Assembly (NCBI RefSeq): GCF_000970305.1
Contig: NZ_CP009517.1
Location: 4,278,001-4,342,000, forward strand
From: Methanosarcina barkeri 3
Lineage (GTDB): Archaea; Halobacteriota; Methanosarcinia; Methanosarcinales; Methanosarcinaceae
DNA: 64,000 bases
Reading direction: 5' to 3'
Within the stretch, counting starts at the first letter, position 1. Each line of letters begins with the position of its first letter. Positions 25,716 to 33,820 of the stretch are shown here, one piece after another. The notes under the pieces are model-generated. The model was not told the DNA's origin. It worked only from the letters and a program-made list of their open reading frames with translations, and ran no database searches. Both the position numbers and the translations under genes were made by a program.

Positions 25716-26300
25716 ATGAGCGAAAACGTAGGAACTGCTACCGTAATAGTTGACAAGACTGCAAATGCTGCCCCCCTTGGTTTTACCGGACTGGGCCTTG
25801 CAGCAGTCCTGTTAAGTCTGAGCTACATCGGGGTATACCCTGTAGAATCAATGATTGTCTCGATGGCAATATTTCTAGGTGGGTTCGCCCAGGTATTTGC
25901 AGGAATTATGTGCTGGAAAAAAGGAGATGTTTTCGCAGGGACTGCATTTTCCGCTTTTGGCCTATTCTGGTTCTCACTGGCAGGATTACTTATTATGCCT
26001 GCAATCGGATGGGCTGAAGCGTCGTCTGGAACTGCTATGGCCGCGTATCTCTTCATCTGGGGTGTTTATACCTTTGTTATGCTGATCGTTACTATGAAAA
26101 TAGGAGTCCGTGCCCTCCAGTTTGTCTTTGTTACATTATTTTTGTTATTTATATTGCTTGCTGTTGTAAACGCAACCGGCAGTACAGGGTTGCTTGTAAT
26201 AGCTGGCTATGTAGGACTTGTTATGGGCCTTGGAGCTCTTTATACAGCTCTTGGCATGGTAATGAATGAAATCCACGGGAAAACTGTAATCCCACTCTAA
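25716..26300 (+). CDS. AceTr / GPR1-FUN34-YaaH family membrane transporter
   Basis: 194 residues with about six hydrophobic segments. The family signature NPAPLGL near the N-terminus reads NAAPLGF here (TANAAPLGFTGLG). Bacterial and fungal members carry acetate/succinate or act as anion channels, and Methanosarcina members have been called putative acetate transporters. I choose the ATG at 25716 (MSENVGTATV), because CAGGTGA lies 5 bp upstream; the longer frame from 25680 starts in the T-rich run after mtaB. It sits 54 bp downstream of mtaB in the same direction, so it could be read through from the mtaCB promoter. A role in methanol-linked transport is inference. Confidence 0.85.
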   Translation: MSENVGTATVIVDKTANAAPLGFTGLGLAAVLLSLSYIGVYPVESMIVSMAIFLGGFAQVFAGIMCWKKGDVFAGTAFSAFGLFWFSLAGLLIMPAIGWAEASSGTAMAAYLFIWGVYTFVMLIVTMKIGVRALQFVFVTLFLLFILLAVVNATGSTGLLVIAGYVGLVMGLGALYTALGMVMNEIHGKTVIPL

Positions 26301-26471
26301 AATAGTAAAACAATCAGCATTTATTGAGTAAAACCTTGAACACCTGAAGAAAAAACCTGCACCAACCTCGAGAACTGTGTTAAATCCGTAAAACCGCAGG
26401 AATAAATATTAAAAAACAACCTAAAATATTAAAAATAGTAAAATATTAAAAACAGTAAAACATTAAAAAAC

Positions 26472-26637
26472 AGTGTAAAACAAAGTCTAAGGCAGGCATA
26501 GGTCTTAAGCCTGTGCTTGCCAATCCTCCCAATATAATTAAATCCAAAACTGCAAGAAACAGTAAAAACAGCGTAAAATAAAGTCTAAGGCAGGCATAGG
26601 TCAATAAGCCTGTGCTGCCAATCCTCCCAATATTATT
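26472..26637 (+). repeat. Two copies of a ~68-bp hairpin element
   Basis: Copy 1 (26472-26540) and copy 2 (26570-26637) are about 95% identical. Each holds a stem of GGCAGGCATAGG with CCTGTGCTTGCC (copy 2 lacks one T), which pairs over 12 bp with two G-U pairs, and is followed by CAATCCTCCCAATAT. They lie downstream of the transporter gene and are read on the same strand. They could be terminators, RNA-processing elements or a repeated intergenic element. The rest of the spacer to 26951 holds no firm gene. Confidence 0.8.
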
Positions 26638-26951
26638 GCATGAGTGGCTAACCTCTGCATTATGACCGCGTTATAAAATATAGGCACTTGAGTGCCTGTT
26701 TAATTTTTAGAAATAATATCGTTTTTGTTTTTACCAAGCCTTCTCAAAAAATGCTTGAGCGAAAACCTTTTGAGAAAAGGTTTTATCGAAAACCAGAGAA
26801 CCATTTAGATTTGAAAAACTTATCCCCTAACCCTATAGGCGTGATCAACCGGCTCAATGGTTGCAGCACAGCCTTTGTGAAAAAGGAATGATCGAAATAA
26901 AAAGATACGCTAGAAGGAAGATTGGAAGAACTAGTTAACGGTGAACTTCGA

Positions 26952-28130
26952 ATGCAAGCGGATAAAAAGCTTGACGAAACCCGCAATAAAACCCGCAATA
27001 AATCTTATTTGGGGCTTGCTTTGAGTTTGACATTGACACTTTTCAAGCTGCTAGCCGGGACTTTGGGAAATAGTACTTTACTTCTCGCCGATGCAGTTCA
27101 TTCTTTCTCCGAATTTATCAATGAGTGTACAAAATTTTTGGATTATTCTATTGGAAGCAAACCTGAGGATGAAAGTCACAACTACGGACATGGAAAAGTC
27201 ACAACCCTCTGCGTGGGAGCAGGGGCTTTAATTCTACTTTTTGCAAGTTTTCATACAATTTCTCTGAGTTCCGGAAAACTGCTCATGTTTTTGCAGAGTA
27301 AAGAGCCCGGAACTCCTGAAGTCACTGCACTCTATGCCGCAATTGCAGCCTTTGTATTAAGAAATATTATGGCTATCTTGATAGGAAATCCTGAAGTACA
27401 AGTTAAAGAGGTTTCCTCGAAAGATTATGTCCCCATAAAACACTTATCAATCATCCAGATAAAAAACCTATTAGCCATCCATATAAAACACTTATCAATC
27501 ATCCAGATAAAAAACCTATTAGCCATCCATATAAAATACTTATCAGTTGTCCCAGTGAAATACTTATTAGCTATCCCAATAAAAGAATTATTAGCCGTCC
27601 GGATAAAAAAGTTATTAGTTATTCCAATAAAAGATGTACTGATATTCGGCTTTGTTATTGCAGGCATAGGCTGCACGTTCCTACCTGAAAAAGGCTTTAA
27701 AATAGCTGATTCTTTCGTTGCACTTTTTTTAAGCCTCTATCTTCTTGAAACTTCAGGCAAACTTCTCTACAAGACTGCAAACGAGTTGATAGAAGCCTCC
27801 CTTGATGAGGAAAATAACCTTAGAATTAGGGAGATTATAGACAAAACCGAAAACGTCACAGGTTCCGGGGAACTTAAAACCCGCAGGATAGGAAAGAATA
27901 TAGCAATCAATGCTAGTGTCAATGTGAATAATTCCCTGAATGTTCTGGAAGCTGCAGAGATAGCAAACCTGGTAGAAGAGAGGCTGAAAGCATCTTTTAC
28001 GGAAGATATATACGTATTGATAAAAATCGAGCCCGTAGAAGTAGTGAATAAGAGTTTCAAAAACAAAGTAGATTTGCTAATGGGAAGACAGGAGAAAAGG
28101 CAAATTTATTTTAATAAAATAAAAACATAG
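26952..28130 (+). CDS. Cation diffusion facilitator (CDF)-like protein with a repeat-replaced middle
   Basis: 392 residues from the ATG at 26952, preceded at 7 bp by GGTGA; a TTG at 26922 after GGAAG is an alternative start. The N-terminal half is a normal CDF: TM1 SYLGLALSLTLTLFKLLAG, TM2 with the metal-site motif LADAVHSFSEF, then HNYGHGKVTTL and TM3. TM4 (ALYAAIAAFVLRNIMAIL) ends in DNA-encoded repeats (27435-27634) giving IKHLSIIQ / IKNLLAIH-like octapeptides. These take the place where TM5 with the second HxxxD/DxxxD half-site is expected. TM6 and the C-terminal cytoplasmic domain (NELIEASLDEENNLRIREII) follow. The transport site therefore looks incomplete, and the protein may be defective or may have changed function. 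It lies between the AceTr and hyuA-like genes. Confidence 0.75.
   Translation: MQADKKLDETRNKTRNKSYLGLALSLTLTLFKLLAGTLGNSTLLLADAVHSFSEFINECTKFLDYSIGSKPEDESHNYGHGKVTTLCVGAGALILLFASFHTISLSSGKLLMFLQSKEPGTPEVTALYAAIAAFVLRNIMAILIGNPEVQVKEVSSKDYVPIKHLSIIQIKNLLAIHIKHLSIIQIKNLLAIHIKYLSVVPVKYLLAIPIKELLAVRIKKLLVIPIKDVLIFGFVIAGIGCTFLPEKGFKIADSFVALFLSLYLLETSGKLLYKTANELIEASLDEENNLRIREIIDKTENVTGSGELKTRRIGKNIAINASVNVNNSLNVLEAAEIANLVEERLKASFTEDIYVLIKIEPVEVVNKSFKNKVDLLMGRQEKRQIYFNKIKT
27435..27634 (+). repeat. In-gene repeat: perfect 48-bp duplication plus degenerate 24-bp units
   Basis: 27435-27482 and 27483-27530 are identical, starting ATAAAACACTTATCAATCAT. They are followed by diverged 24-bp units that keep the pattern ATAAAA...TTA. 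The products are octapeptides of the form IK-x-L-L/S-x-x-x. The frame is kept throughout. Confidence 0.92.
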
Positions 28131-28314
28131 AAAAAATAAAATAATATGATAATAATGGTGTGAAAAAACGGATGTGAACTTTCCGGATATAGGTTTAAAT
28201 CGATACCAGACTTAAGAAAAGTATGAATTTTAACGATTGATAAGAAATTAATTACCTGAAATTAAGTAAATTTGAAAATACTGAAAATTATCTGGTTCGC
28301 AAAAGAGGTTGAAA

Positions 28315-30321
28315 ATGCACTACAGTCTTGGAATCGATGCAGGAGGCACTTATACTGATGCCGTTATCGTTAGGGACTCGGACGGATCTGTCATCGAATT
28401 CAGTAAAGCGCTTACTACTTATCCCGATCCACTCCCTGGAATGAAAAATGCTATTGATGCACTTACTCCAGAGTACCTTAAAGACATTAAACTGGTATCC
28501 GTATCTACGACCCTGTCTACGAATACTATCCTGGAAAGCACCGGGTTTCCAGTAGGGTTAATTATGGTAGGGGATTATGTGATTCCTGAGAAACTTCCTA
28601 CGGCTTACTGGGTGACAGTCTCTGGTGGGCATAACAATGACGGGGAAGAGTTACAGACTCTTGACATCGCTTCCGTAAAAGAATTTGCCCTAAAGGTAAA
28701 AGATAAGGTTTCTGCTTTTGCGGTTTCTTCATACTTCAGTAACCGCAACCCGGAACATGAGCTTGCTGTCAAAAAAGTAGTAAAGGAATTTACAGGGCAC
28801 CCTGTTGTTTGCGGACACGAACTTTCTCAGGATCTTGGAGCCTATGAAAGGGCTATAACTGCATTTCTTAACGCCCAGTTAATTCCTGTTACTCACAAAT
28901 TTATTCAGGCGATAGTCAAGGAATTTGAAATCAGAGGTATAAACGCAAACTTATTGATGTTGAAATGTGATGGGTCAGTGGTAGGGATAGAAGAAGCCCT
29001 GGAAAAACCCATTGAGACAATATTTTCAGGGCCTGCCGCAAGCCTTGTTGGGGCATCTCATCTGAGCAGGTTCAACACCTGTGCTATGATTGACGTTGGC
29101 GGTACGAGCACGGACGTAGCCATGATAGTGAACGGGCTTCCCCAACTTAGCAATATAGGTGCCGTTGTCGGAGGCTGGCAAACCCGAGTAAAAGCTATTC
29201 GTATGGAGACCTCTGCAACAGGGGGAGACAGTCATATCTGGGTAAAAGGTGATCGAATTTATATCGGTCCTCGTCGGGTAATTCCACTCTGTCGGGCTTC
29301 GGTCACTTACCCCGGTTTCAAGGAAAAACTGAAATTGAACAAGGTTGCAAAAGGGTATCTCTGTGAAAGCATCCAGGTAACAAAATTTTATGTCAGGACC
29401 GATTTCAAACCTATTGAACTGAAGGCCGGAGAGCGGGAAATCTACAGGCATATAGGAAAAGAGCCTGTTTCCTTCGGGGATCTGCTAATAGCCCTGAAAA
29501 AACGCCCAGCTCCATCTATTCTGGACTCATTAGTCCAGAAAAGGTTAATCCAATCAATAGGCTTTACTCCTACTGATGCCCTTCACGTGCTTGGAGAATA
29601 TACCGAATGGGATGTGGAGGCTGCAACAATTGGGGCTTCCATGCTTGGGAGAATACTGAAGCAGAGCCCGGAAACTTTCAGTGCGGAAGCAAAACGCAGG
29701 GTTGCACGAAATATTGCCGAAGACCTTATTGCTTATCTTATAGAAGGAATGCCAAGAAACGAGATTGATAGGGTTCTTCTTGGAAGGAACTTTACCCGTT
29801 TCAGAGTTGAAATTCCCGTAGTGCTTTTAGGAGGGCCCGTAAAGGCATACGTTGAGGATCTGAGAACCCTTATAAATGCTGATTTCATAGTTCCAGAGCA
29901 TGCTGAGGTTGGTAATGCTGTGGGAGCCCTTGTCGGAAAAGGAATTAAAAGAGTAGAGATTCTTATAAAAACAAAAGTCATTAAATCTCTTGAAGGTAAG
30001 GCTGAGAATATAGATAATGAGGCTCATGAGAAGTGTACTGCAGAAAATACTTTGCCGTATGAAACTAAAAATGAGTTCATTGTCTTTTCCCCATCTGAAA
30101 GAACGAAATTTGAAAGCTATCATGAAGCCGTTGAGTTCGCAGAAAAGCTTGGAAGACAGCTTGTTATGGACTACATGGTGAGTGCAGGACTTCAAAAGGA
30201 GAATATAAATATAGACGTAAGCCGGAAGCATCTAGCGCCAAGCGGCTGGACTGATGTGCCCCTGGAAACAAAACTTGTTTTCGTAGGAGTAGGAATCCCA
30301 AAAACTACGATTACAGCCTGA
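28315..30321 (+). CDS. HyuA-like (hydantoinase/oxoprolinase A family) ASKHA-fold protein, copy 1
   Basis: 668 residues from the ATG at 28315, preceded by AGAGGTTGA. The N-terminal ASKHA phosphate loop is LGIDAGGTYTDAVIV, then STTLSTNTILE; the second loop is AMIDVGGTSTDVAMI with FSGPAASLVGA. These are the ATP-binding elements of HyuA. No HyuB gene is present, and the nearest genes are methanol-specific, so hydantoin or oxoproline hydrolysis is unlikely. The C-terminus (~560-668) differs from HyuA and is shared with the copy at 30476 (LAPSGWTDVPLETKL / LSPPGWKHTPMETKI). Substrate unknown. A role as an ATP-driven helper of the corrinoid or zinc enzymes is possible; the RamM activator is itself an ASKHA protein. 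Confidence 0.8.
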   Translation: MHYSLGIDAGGTYTDAVIVRDSDGSVIEFSKALTTYPDPLPGMKNAIDALTPEYLKDIKLVSVSTTLSTNTILESTGFPVGLIMVGDYVIPEKLPTAYWVTVSGGHNNDGEELQTLDIASVKEFALKVKDKVSAFAVSSYFSNRNPEHELAVKKVVKEFTGHPVVCGHELSQDLGAYERAITAFLNAQLIPVTHKFIQAIVKEFEIRGINANLLMLKCDGSVVGIEEALEKPIETIFSGPAASLVGASHLSRFNTCAMIDVGGTSTDVAMIVNGLPQLSNIGAVVGGWQTRVKAIRMETSATGGDSHIWVKGDRIYIGPRRVIPLCRASVTYPGFKEKLKLNKVAKGYLCESIQVTKFYVRTDFKPIELKAGEREIYRHIGKEPVSFGDLLIALKKRPAPSILDSLVQKRLIQSIGFTPTDALHVLGEYTEWDVEAATIGASMLGRILKQSPETFSAEAKRRVARNIAEDLIAYLIEGMPRNEIDRVLLGRNFTRFRVEIPVVLLGGPVKAYVEDLRTLINADFIVPEHAEVGNAVGALVGKGIKRVEILIKTKVIKSLEGKAENIDNEAHEKCTAENTLPYETKNEFIVFSPSERTKFESYHEAVEFAEKLGRQLVMDYMVSAGLQKENINIDVSRKHLAPSGWTDVPLETKLVFVGVGIPKTTITA

Positions 30322-30475
30322 GAGGACAAAGTAAACTGGAATATCAGCAGCCGGATAATATAAACAGAAATATATATCTTGAGAATACCTTTACAATTCC
30401 GGATAAAAGGATGTACACAGCTAAAAAAAAGGATCTGAAATGTGTAACATAAAGTAAAAATGGGGCTGTTTTGAT

Positions 30476-32401
30476 ATGCAATATAGTCTGGGTATTGACG
30501 CAGGCGGAACCTGCACCGATGCTGTAATTTTAAGAGATTCGGACAGCCGGATCCTTGATACCAGCAAGGCAATTACTACCTATCCGGACCTTATGGTCGG
30601 AATTCGAAATGCACTTGATAAACTAAATCCGGAGTATCTTAGCAAAGTAAAACTGGTATCGGTTTCCACAACCCTGTCAACAAATACCATTCTCGAAAAA
30701 ACAGGGTATCCTGTTGGTCTGATTCTGGTAGGGAACTATACTGTCCCAAGAGAACTTCCAGCAGATTACTGTACTACTGTAAAAGGAGGGCATGACAGCA
30801 ATGGAGATGAGCTGCAGCCTCTGGACCTTACTGCCGTGGAACAGTTTGCAGTAAGCCTGAAAAAGAAAGTTTCCGCATTTGCGGTGTCTTCGTACTTCAG
30901 CACAAGAAACCCGGAACATGAGCTTAAAGTAAAGGAAATAATTCTTAAATTGACAGGGCATCCTGTGGTTTGCGGACATGAATTATCTCAGGAGCTTGGA
31001 GCTTACGAAAGGGCGGCTACCGCTGTCTTAAATGCCCAGCTAATTCCTATAACATACCAGTTTATTCATTCTATCACTGCCGAAATAAAGAAAAGAAACC
31101 TTGATGCGAAAATCTTTATGCTGAAATGTGACGGCTCGGTTATAGATATAAAAGGTGCAAAACTACGTCCCATTGAAACCATATTCTCAGGCCCTGCTGC
31201 AAGTATTAAGGGAGCTTCTTACCTTTCAGGGCTGGACACCTGTGCCGTAATCGATGTGGGAGGAACAAGTACGGATGTTTCCATAATAAAGAACGGAGTC
31301 CCTGAGCTTTGTGAGAAAGGAGCAGTTGTAGGAGGCTGGCAAACCCGAGTAAAAGCGATAAGAACAGAGAGTTCGGCAAATGGGGGAGATAGCCATGTGT
31401 GGTTTAAGAAATGCATCAGGATAGGCCCGAGAAGAGTTATGCCACTCTGCGTTGCTGCTGTACTGTACCCCCACTTTAAAGAAAAACTTGAAAACAATCC
31501 CGTGCCCTTAAGAACTATGCTCAGTGAGCATACTCAGCCTACAAAATTCTTTGTCAGCACCGGAGCAGACCCTATTAGTCCTACAGAAAGCGAGAAGAAG
31601 TTACTTGAGATTATAAAAGACGAACCTCTTTCTATTCACGAAATTTTAAATAAAATGAAGCGGTTTCCCTCTCCAGCAGTCCTTGATTCACTAGTTCAGC
31701 AACGTGTAATCCAGGCTATAGGCTTCACACCGACTGATGCCCTGCATGTGCTTGGGGAATATACCGAATGGGATGTGGAAGCTGCCCAGATAGGAGCAAA
31801 AAAACTTTCGCGTTTTACTCAAATGGGAATTCATGCTTTTTGCAAAAAGATAAAGCAGCAAGTTGCAAAAAATATGGTTTACAATTTGATGTCTTATATC
31901 ATGGAAGGCAGGGGAAAAGAAGGGATAAAGAAAATGCTGGAGGAAGATGTTCCTGTACAGTACAAATTAAATATTCCCATAGTCCTGCTCGGAGGCCCTG
32001 TAAAGGCTTATTATGAAGATATCAAGGCACTTATTGATGCAGAGATTATAGTTCCTGAGCAGGCTAGTGTAGGAAATGCAGTTGGAGCTCTAGTAGGAAA
32101 AGGAATTAAAAGAATTGAGATAATTGTAAGACCATCCTCAATGGAAAATCCAGACCAGAACTTCCTGGTATTTACCCCTGCAGGAAGGAAGAAGTTTGAG
32201 CAGTATCAGATGGCAGTAGAATATTCCTATAAAACTGGAGAAGAACTTATTCTGGACTCAATGAAAGATTTTGGACTTCCAGAAGGCTCAATAAAAATAA
32301 GCACAAGTATGGAATACCTTTCTCCACCTGGCTGGAAACATACGCCAATGGAAACAAAAATAACTTTTATAGGTGTCTGTACTCCGGGGGACTTAGTTTA
32401 A
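30476..32401 (+). CDS. HyuA-like ASKHA-fold protein, copy 2
   Basis: 641 residues, a tandem paralogue of the gene at 28315 with the same ATP-binding elements (LGIDAGGTCTDAVIL, STTLSTNTILEKTG, AVIDVGGTSTDVSII, FSGPAASIKGA) and the same C-terminal extension. The motif NGGDSHVWFKK and the HVLGEYTEWDVEAA segment are near identical between the two and may mark the active site. It starts at the ATG at 30476 after a weak GGGGCTG site, 154 bp after the first copy. Two diverged paralogues in a row suggest either a hetero-oligomer or two substrates. Not assignable to a reaction from sequence. Confidence 0.8.
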   Translation: MQYSLGIDAGGTCTDAVILRDSDSRILDTSKAITTYPDLMVGIRNALDKLNPEYLSKVKLVSVSTTLSTNTILEKTGYPVGLILVGNYTVPRELPADYCTTVKGGHDSNGDELQPLDLTAVEQFAVSLKKKVSAFAVSSYFSTRNPEHELKVKEIILKLTGHPVVCGHELSQELGAYERAATAVLNAQLIPITYQFIHSITAEIKKRNLDAKIFMLKCDGSVIDIKGAKLRPIETIFSGPAASIKGASYLSGLDTCAVIDVGGTSTDVSIIKNGVPELCEKGAVVGGWQTRVKAIRTESSANGGDSHVWFKKCIRIGPRRVMPLCVAAVLYPHFKEKLENNPVPLRTMLSEHTQPTKFFVSTGADPISPTESEKKLLEIIKDEPLSIHEILNKMKRFPSPAVLDSLVQQRVIQAIGFTPTDALHVLGEYTEWDVEAAQIGAKKLSRFTQMGIHAFCKKIKQQVAKNMVYNLMSYIMEGRGKEGIKKMLEEDVPVQYKLNIPIVLLGGPVKAYYEDIKALIDAEIIVPEQASVGNAVGALVGKGIKRIEIIVRPSSMENPDQNFLVFTPAGRKKFEQYQMAVEYSYKTGEELILDSMKDFGLPEGSIKISTSMEYLSPPGWKHTPMETKITFIGVCTPGDLV

Positions 32402-32576
32402 TAAATCGAATATTATTTATATATAAAAGTTAATTTAAACAGCTGGAGAAATATTCAATTTGGAAAAAACAGCAAGAGAAATACTCAATTTGAAGAAGAA
32501 CAGCCAGAGAACCAGCCTGCCGGAAAGAAGGATCGGCTACAACTGCAAGTTACTGAATAACAGGAAGTAAGAGAAC

Positions 32577-33362
32577 ATGGATTCTTCACTTATTGATCTT
32601 GTTTTCCGCTCCGATAAGAGAAAAAACCTTCTTATACTGCTGGATAGCGGCTCAAAAAATATTGACGAAATCAAGAATACACTGGACGTTACAGCTACCT
32701 CGATCCTCCCCCAGATAAAGAAACTGATCGATCATGACCTTATTGTCCAGGAAGACAGAATGTATAAACTCACAGTTCTGGGAGAATTCATTATCAAGAA
32801 GATAAAACCCCTAATAAGTGCTCTAGAAGTAATTGAGAAAAATAACTCATACTGGACAGGTCACGATCTGAACGCAATCCCACGCCACTTGCTGGAACGT
32901 GTATCCGAGTTAGGAGACTGTACCTTTATAGAGCCGGACCTTAATCACATATATGAACCTTCTCAAGAAATAATTGACAGCATGGCCAATGCAAAGCATG
33001 CTTCGACTTTTGCTTCATATTTCAACCCTGCCTATCTTCCCCTGTATGTTGAACTTGGCAGAAAAGATGCTGAACTTTCCCTGAATTTTACTCAATCTGT
33101 CTGGGACCATCTATCAAACGAACACTCAAATATGATAAATGAATTAATGGGTATGGATAATGTAAGCCTGTATGTTTCCAAAGAAGGAATAAAGCTTACT
33201 GAGATTACCGTGACCGATAGGACAATGTTGCTGGGTCTTTTTGATAAAAAGGGAAAATTCGACCAGCAATTCATTATAAGCTCCGAATCCAGTGCTCTTT
33301 TATGGGGCCAGGAACTGTTTGATTATTTCAAGAGGCTTTCCAGACAGGTAAATAAGATATGA
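32577..33362 (+). CDS. Msr-family winged-helix transcription regulator (FilR1 domain)
   Basis: 261 residues. The N-terminus SSLIDLVFRSDKRKNLL opens the winged helix and LPQIKKLIDHDLIVQEDR is the recognition region; the FilR1 domain closes with GKFDQQFIISSESSALLWGQ. It lies 175 bp after the second HyuA-like gene and is followed in tandem by another family member. In the spacer before it, a ~31-bp unit occurs twice (32440-32510, AACAGC...GAGAAATA.TCAATTTG). The ATG follows CAGGAAGTAAG. Tandem msr genes beside an mtaCB operon are the arrangement seen in M. acetivorans, where pairs act together on one operon; the same is likely here. Confidence 0.88.
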   Translation: MDSSLIDLVFRSDKRKNLLILLDSGSKNIDEIKNTLDVTATSILPQIKKLIDHDLIVQEDRMYKLTVLGEFIIKKIKPLISALEVIEKNNSYWTGHDLNAIPRHLLERVSELGDCTFIEPDLNHIYEPSQEIIDSMANAKHASTFASYFNPAYLPLYVELGRKDAELSLNFTQSVWDHLSNEHSNMINELMGMDNVSLYVSKEGIKLTEITVTDRTMLLGLFDKKGKFDQQFIISSESSALLWGQELFDYFKRLSRQVNKI

Positions 33363-33522
33363 AAAGATATAGATCTATATAATCCCTAACTACTTCTAAA
33401 ATATACTAATGTTTAAGTTAATGAGAGAAGTACGTCACAAAAACTGTCAGATAGAAGTTTTTTGGGAACTAATCAAAGGATAATAAAAATAATATATTTA
33501 CAAGTAATATTATGGTATTATG

Positions 33523-33579
33523 ATATATCACATATCATATATGATATTATGATATTATAATATATGATATGTGATATAT
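33523..33579. promoter_or_regulatory. 20-bp perfect inverted repeat between the tandem Msr genes
   Basis: Arms 33523-33542 and 33560-33579 are exact reverse complements (ATATATCACATATCATATAT / ATATATGATATGTGATATAT) with a 17-nt loop. It is made almost only of A and T. It lies 160 bp past the stop of one regulator gene and 240 bp before the next. It may be a terminator or an operator; many TATA-like cores overlap it. The rest of the spacer 33363-33820 holds no gene. Confidence 0.6.
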
Positions 33580-33820
33580 GATATTATGACACATAAAAAT
33601 GGTAATTTTCTTTGTATCGCAAGTATAAATCTCAAAAGCCCTCAAGCATGAACCCCAAAAAGAACCCTAAAAGAACCCCAAAACTCTCCCAACCCTGAAT
33701 TTCCTTATCCCAGCAAAAACTATAATGGCAAGGATAAAGGCAAAAAGTTCAGAGATTTAGTATAGAGATATATATGATGTCACATATAATAATAGGATGA
33801 GACCTAAGAGAGGGAATTAG

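Noticed and set aside
26688-26891. 67-codon frame upstream of the CDF-like gene
   Set aside because: No ribosome site; it runs through a hairpin (ACCTTTTGAGAAAAGGT) and looks like spacer DNA.
28315-32401. Functional hydantoinase or 5-oxoprolinase operon
   Set aside because: No HyuB partner, methanol-island context and a different C-terminus; only the ATPase fold can be claimed.
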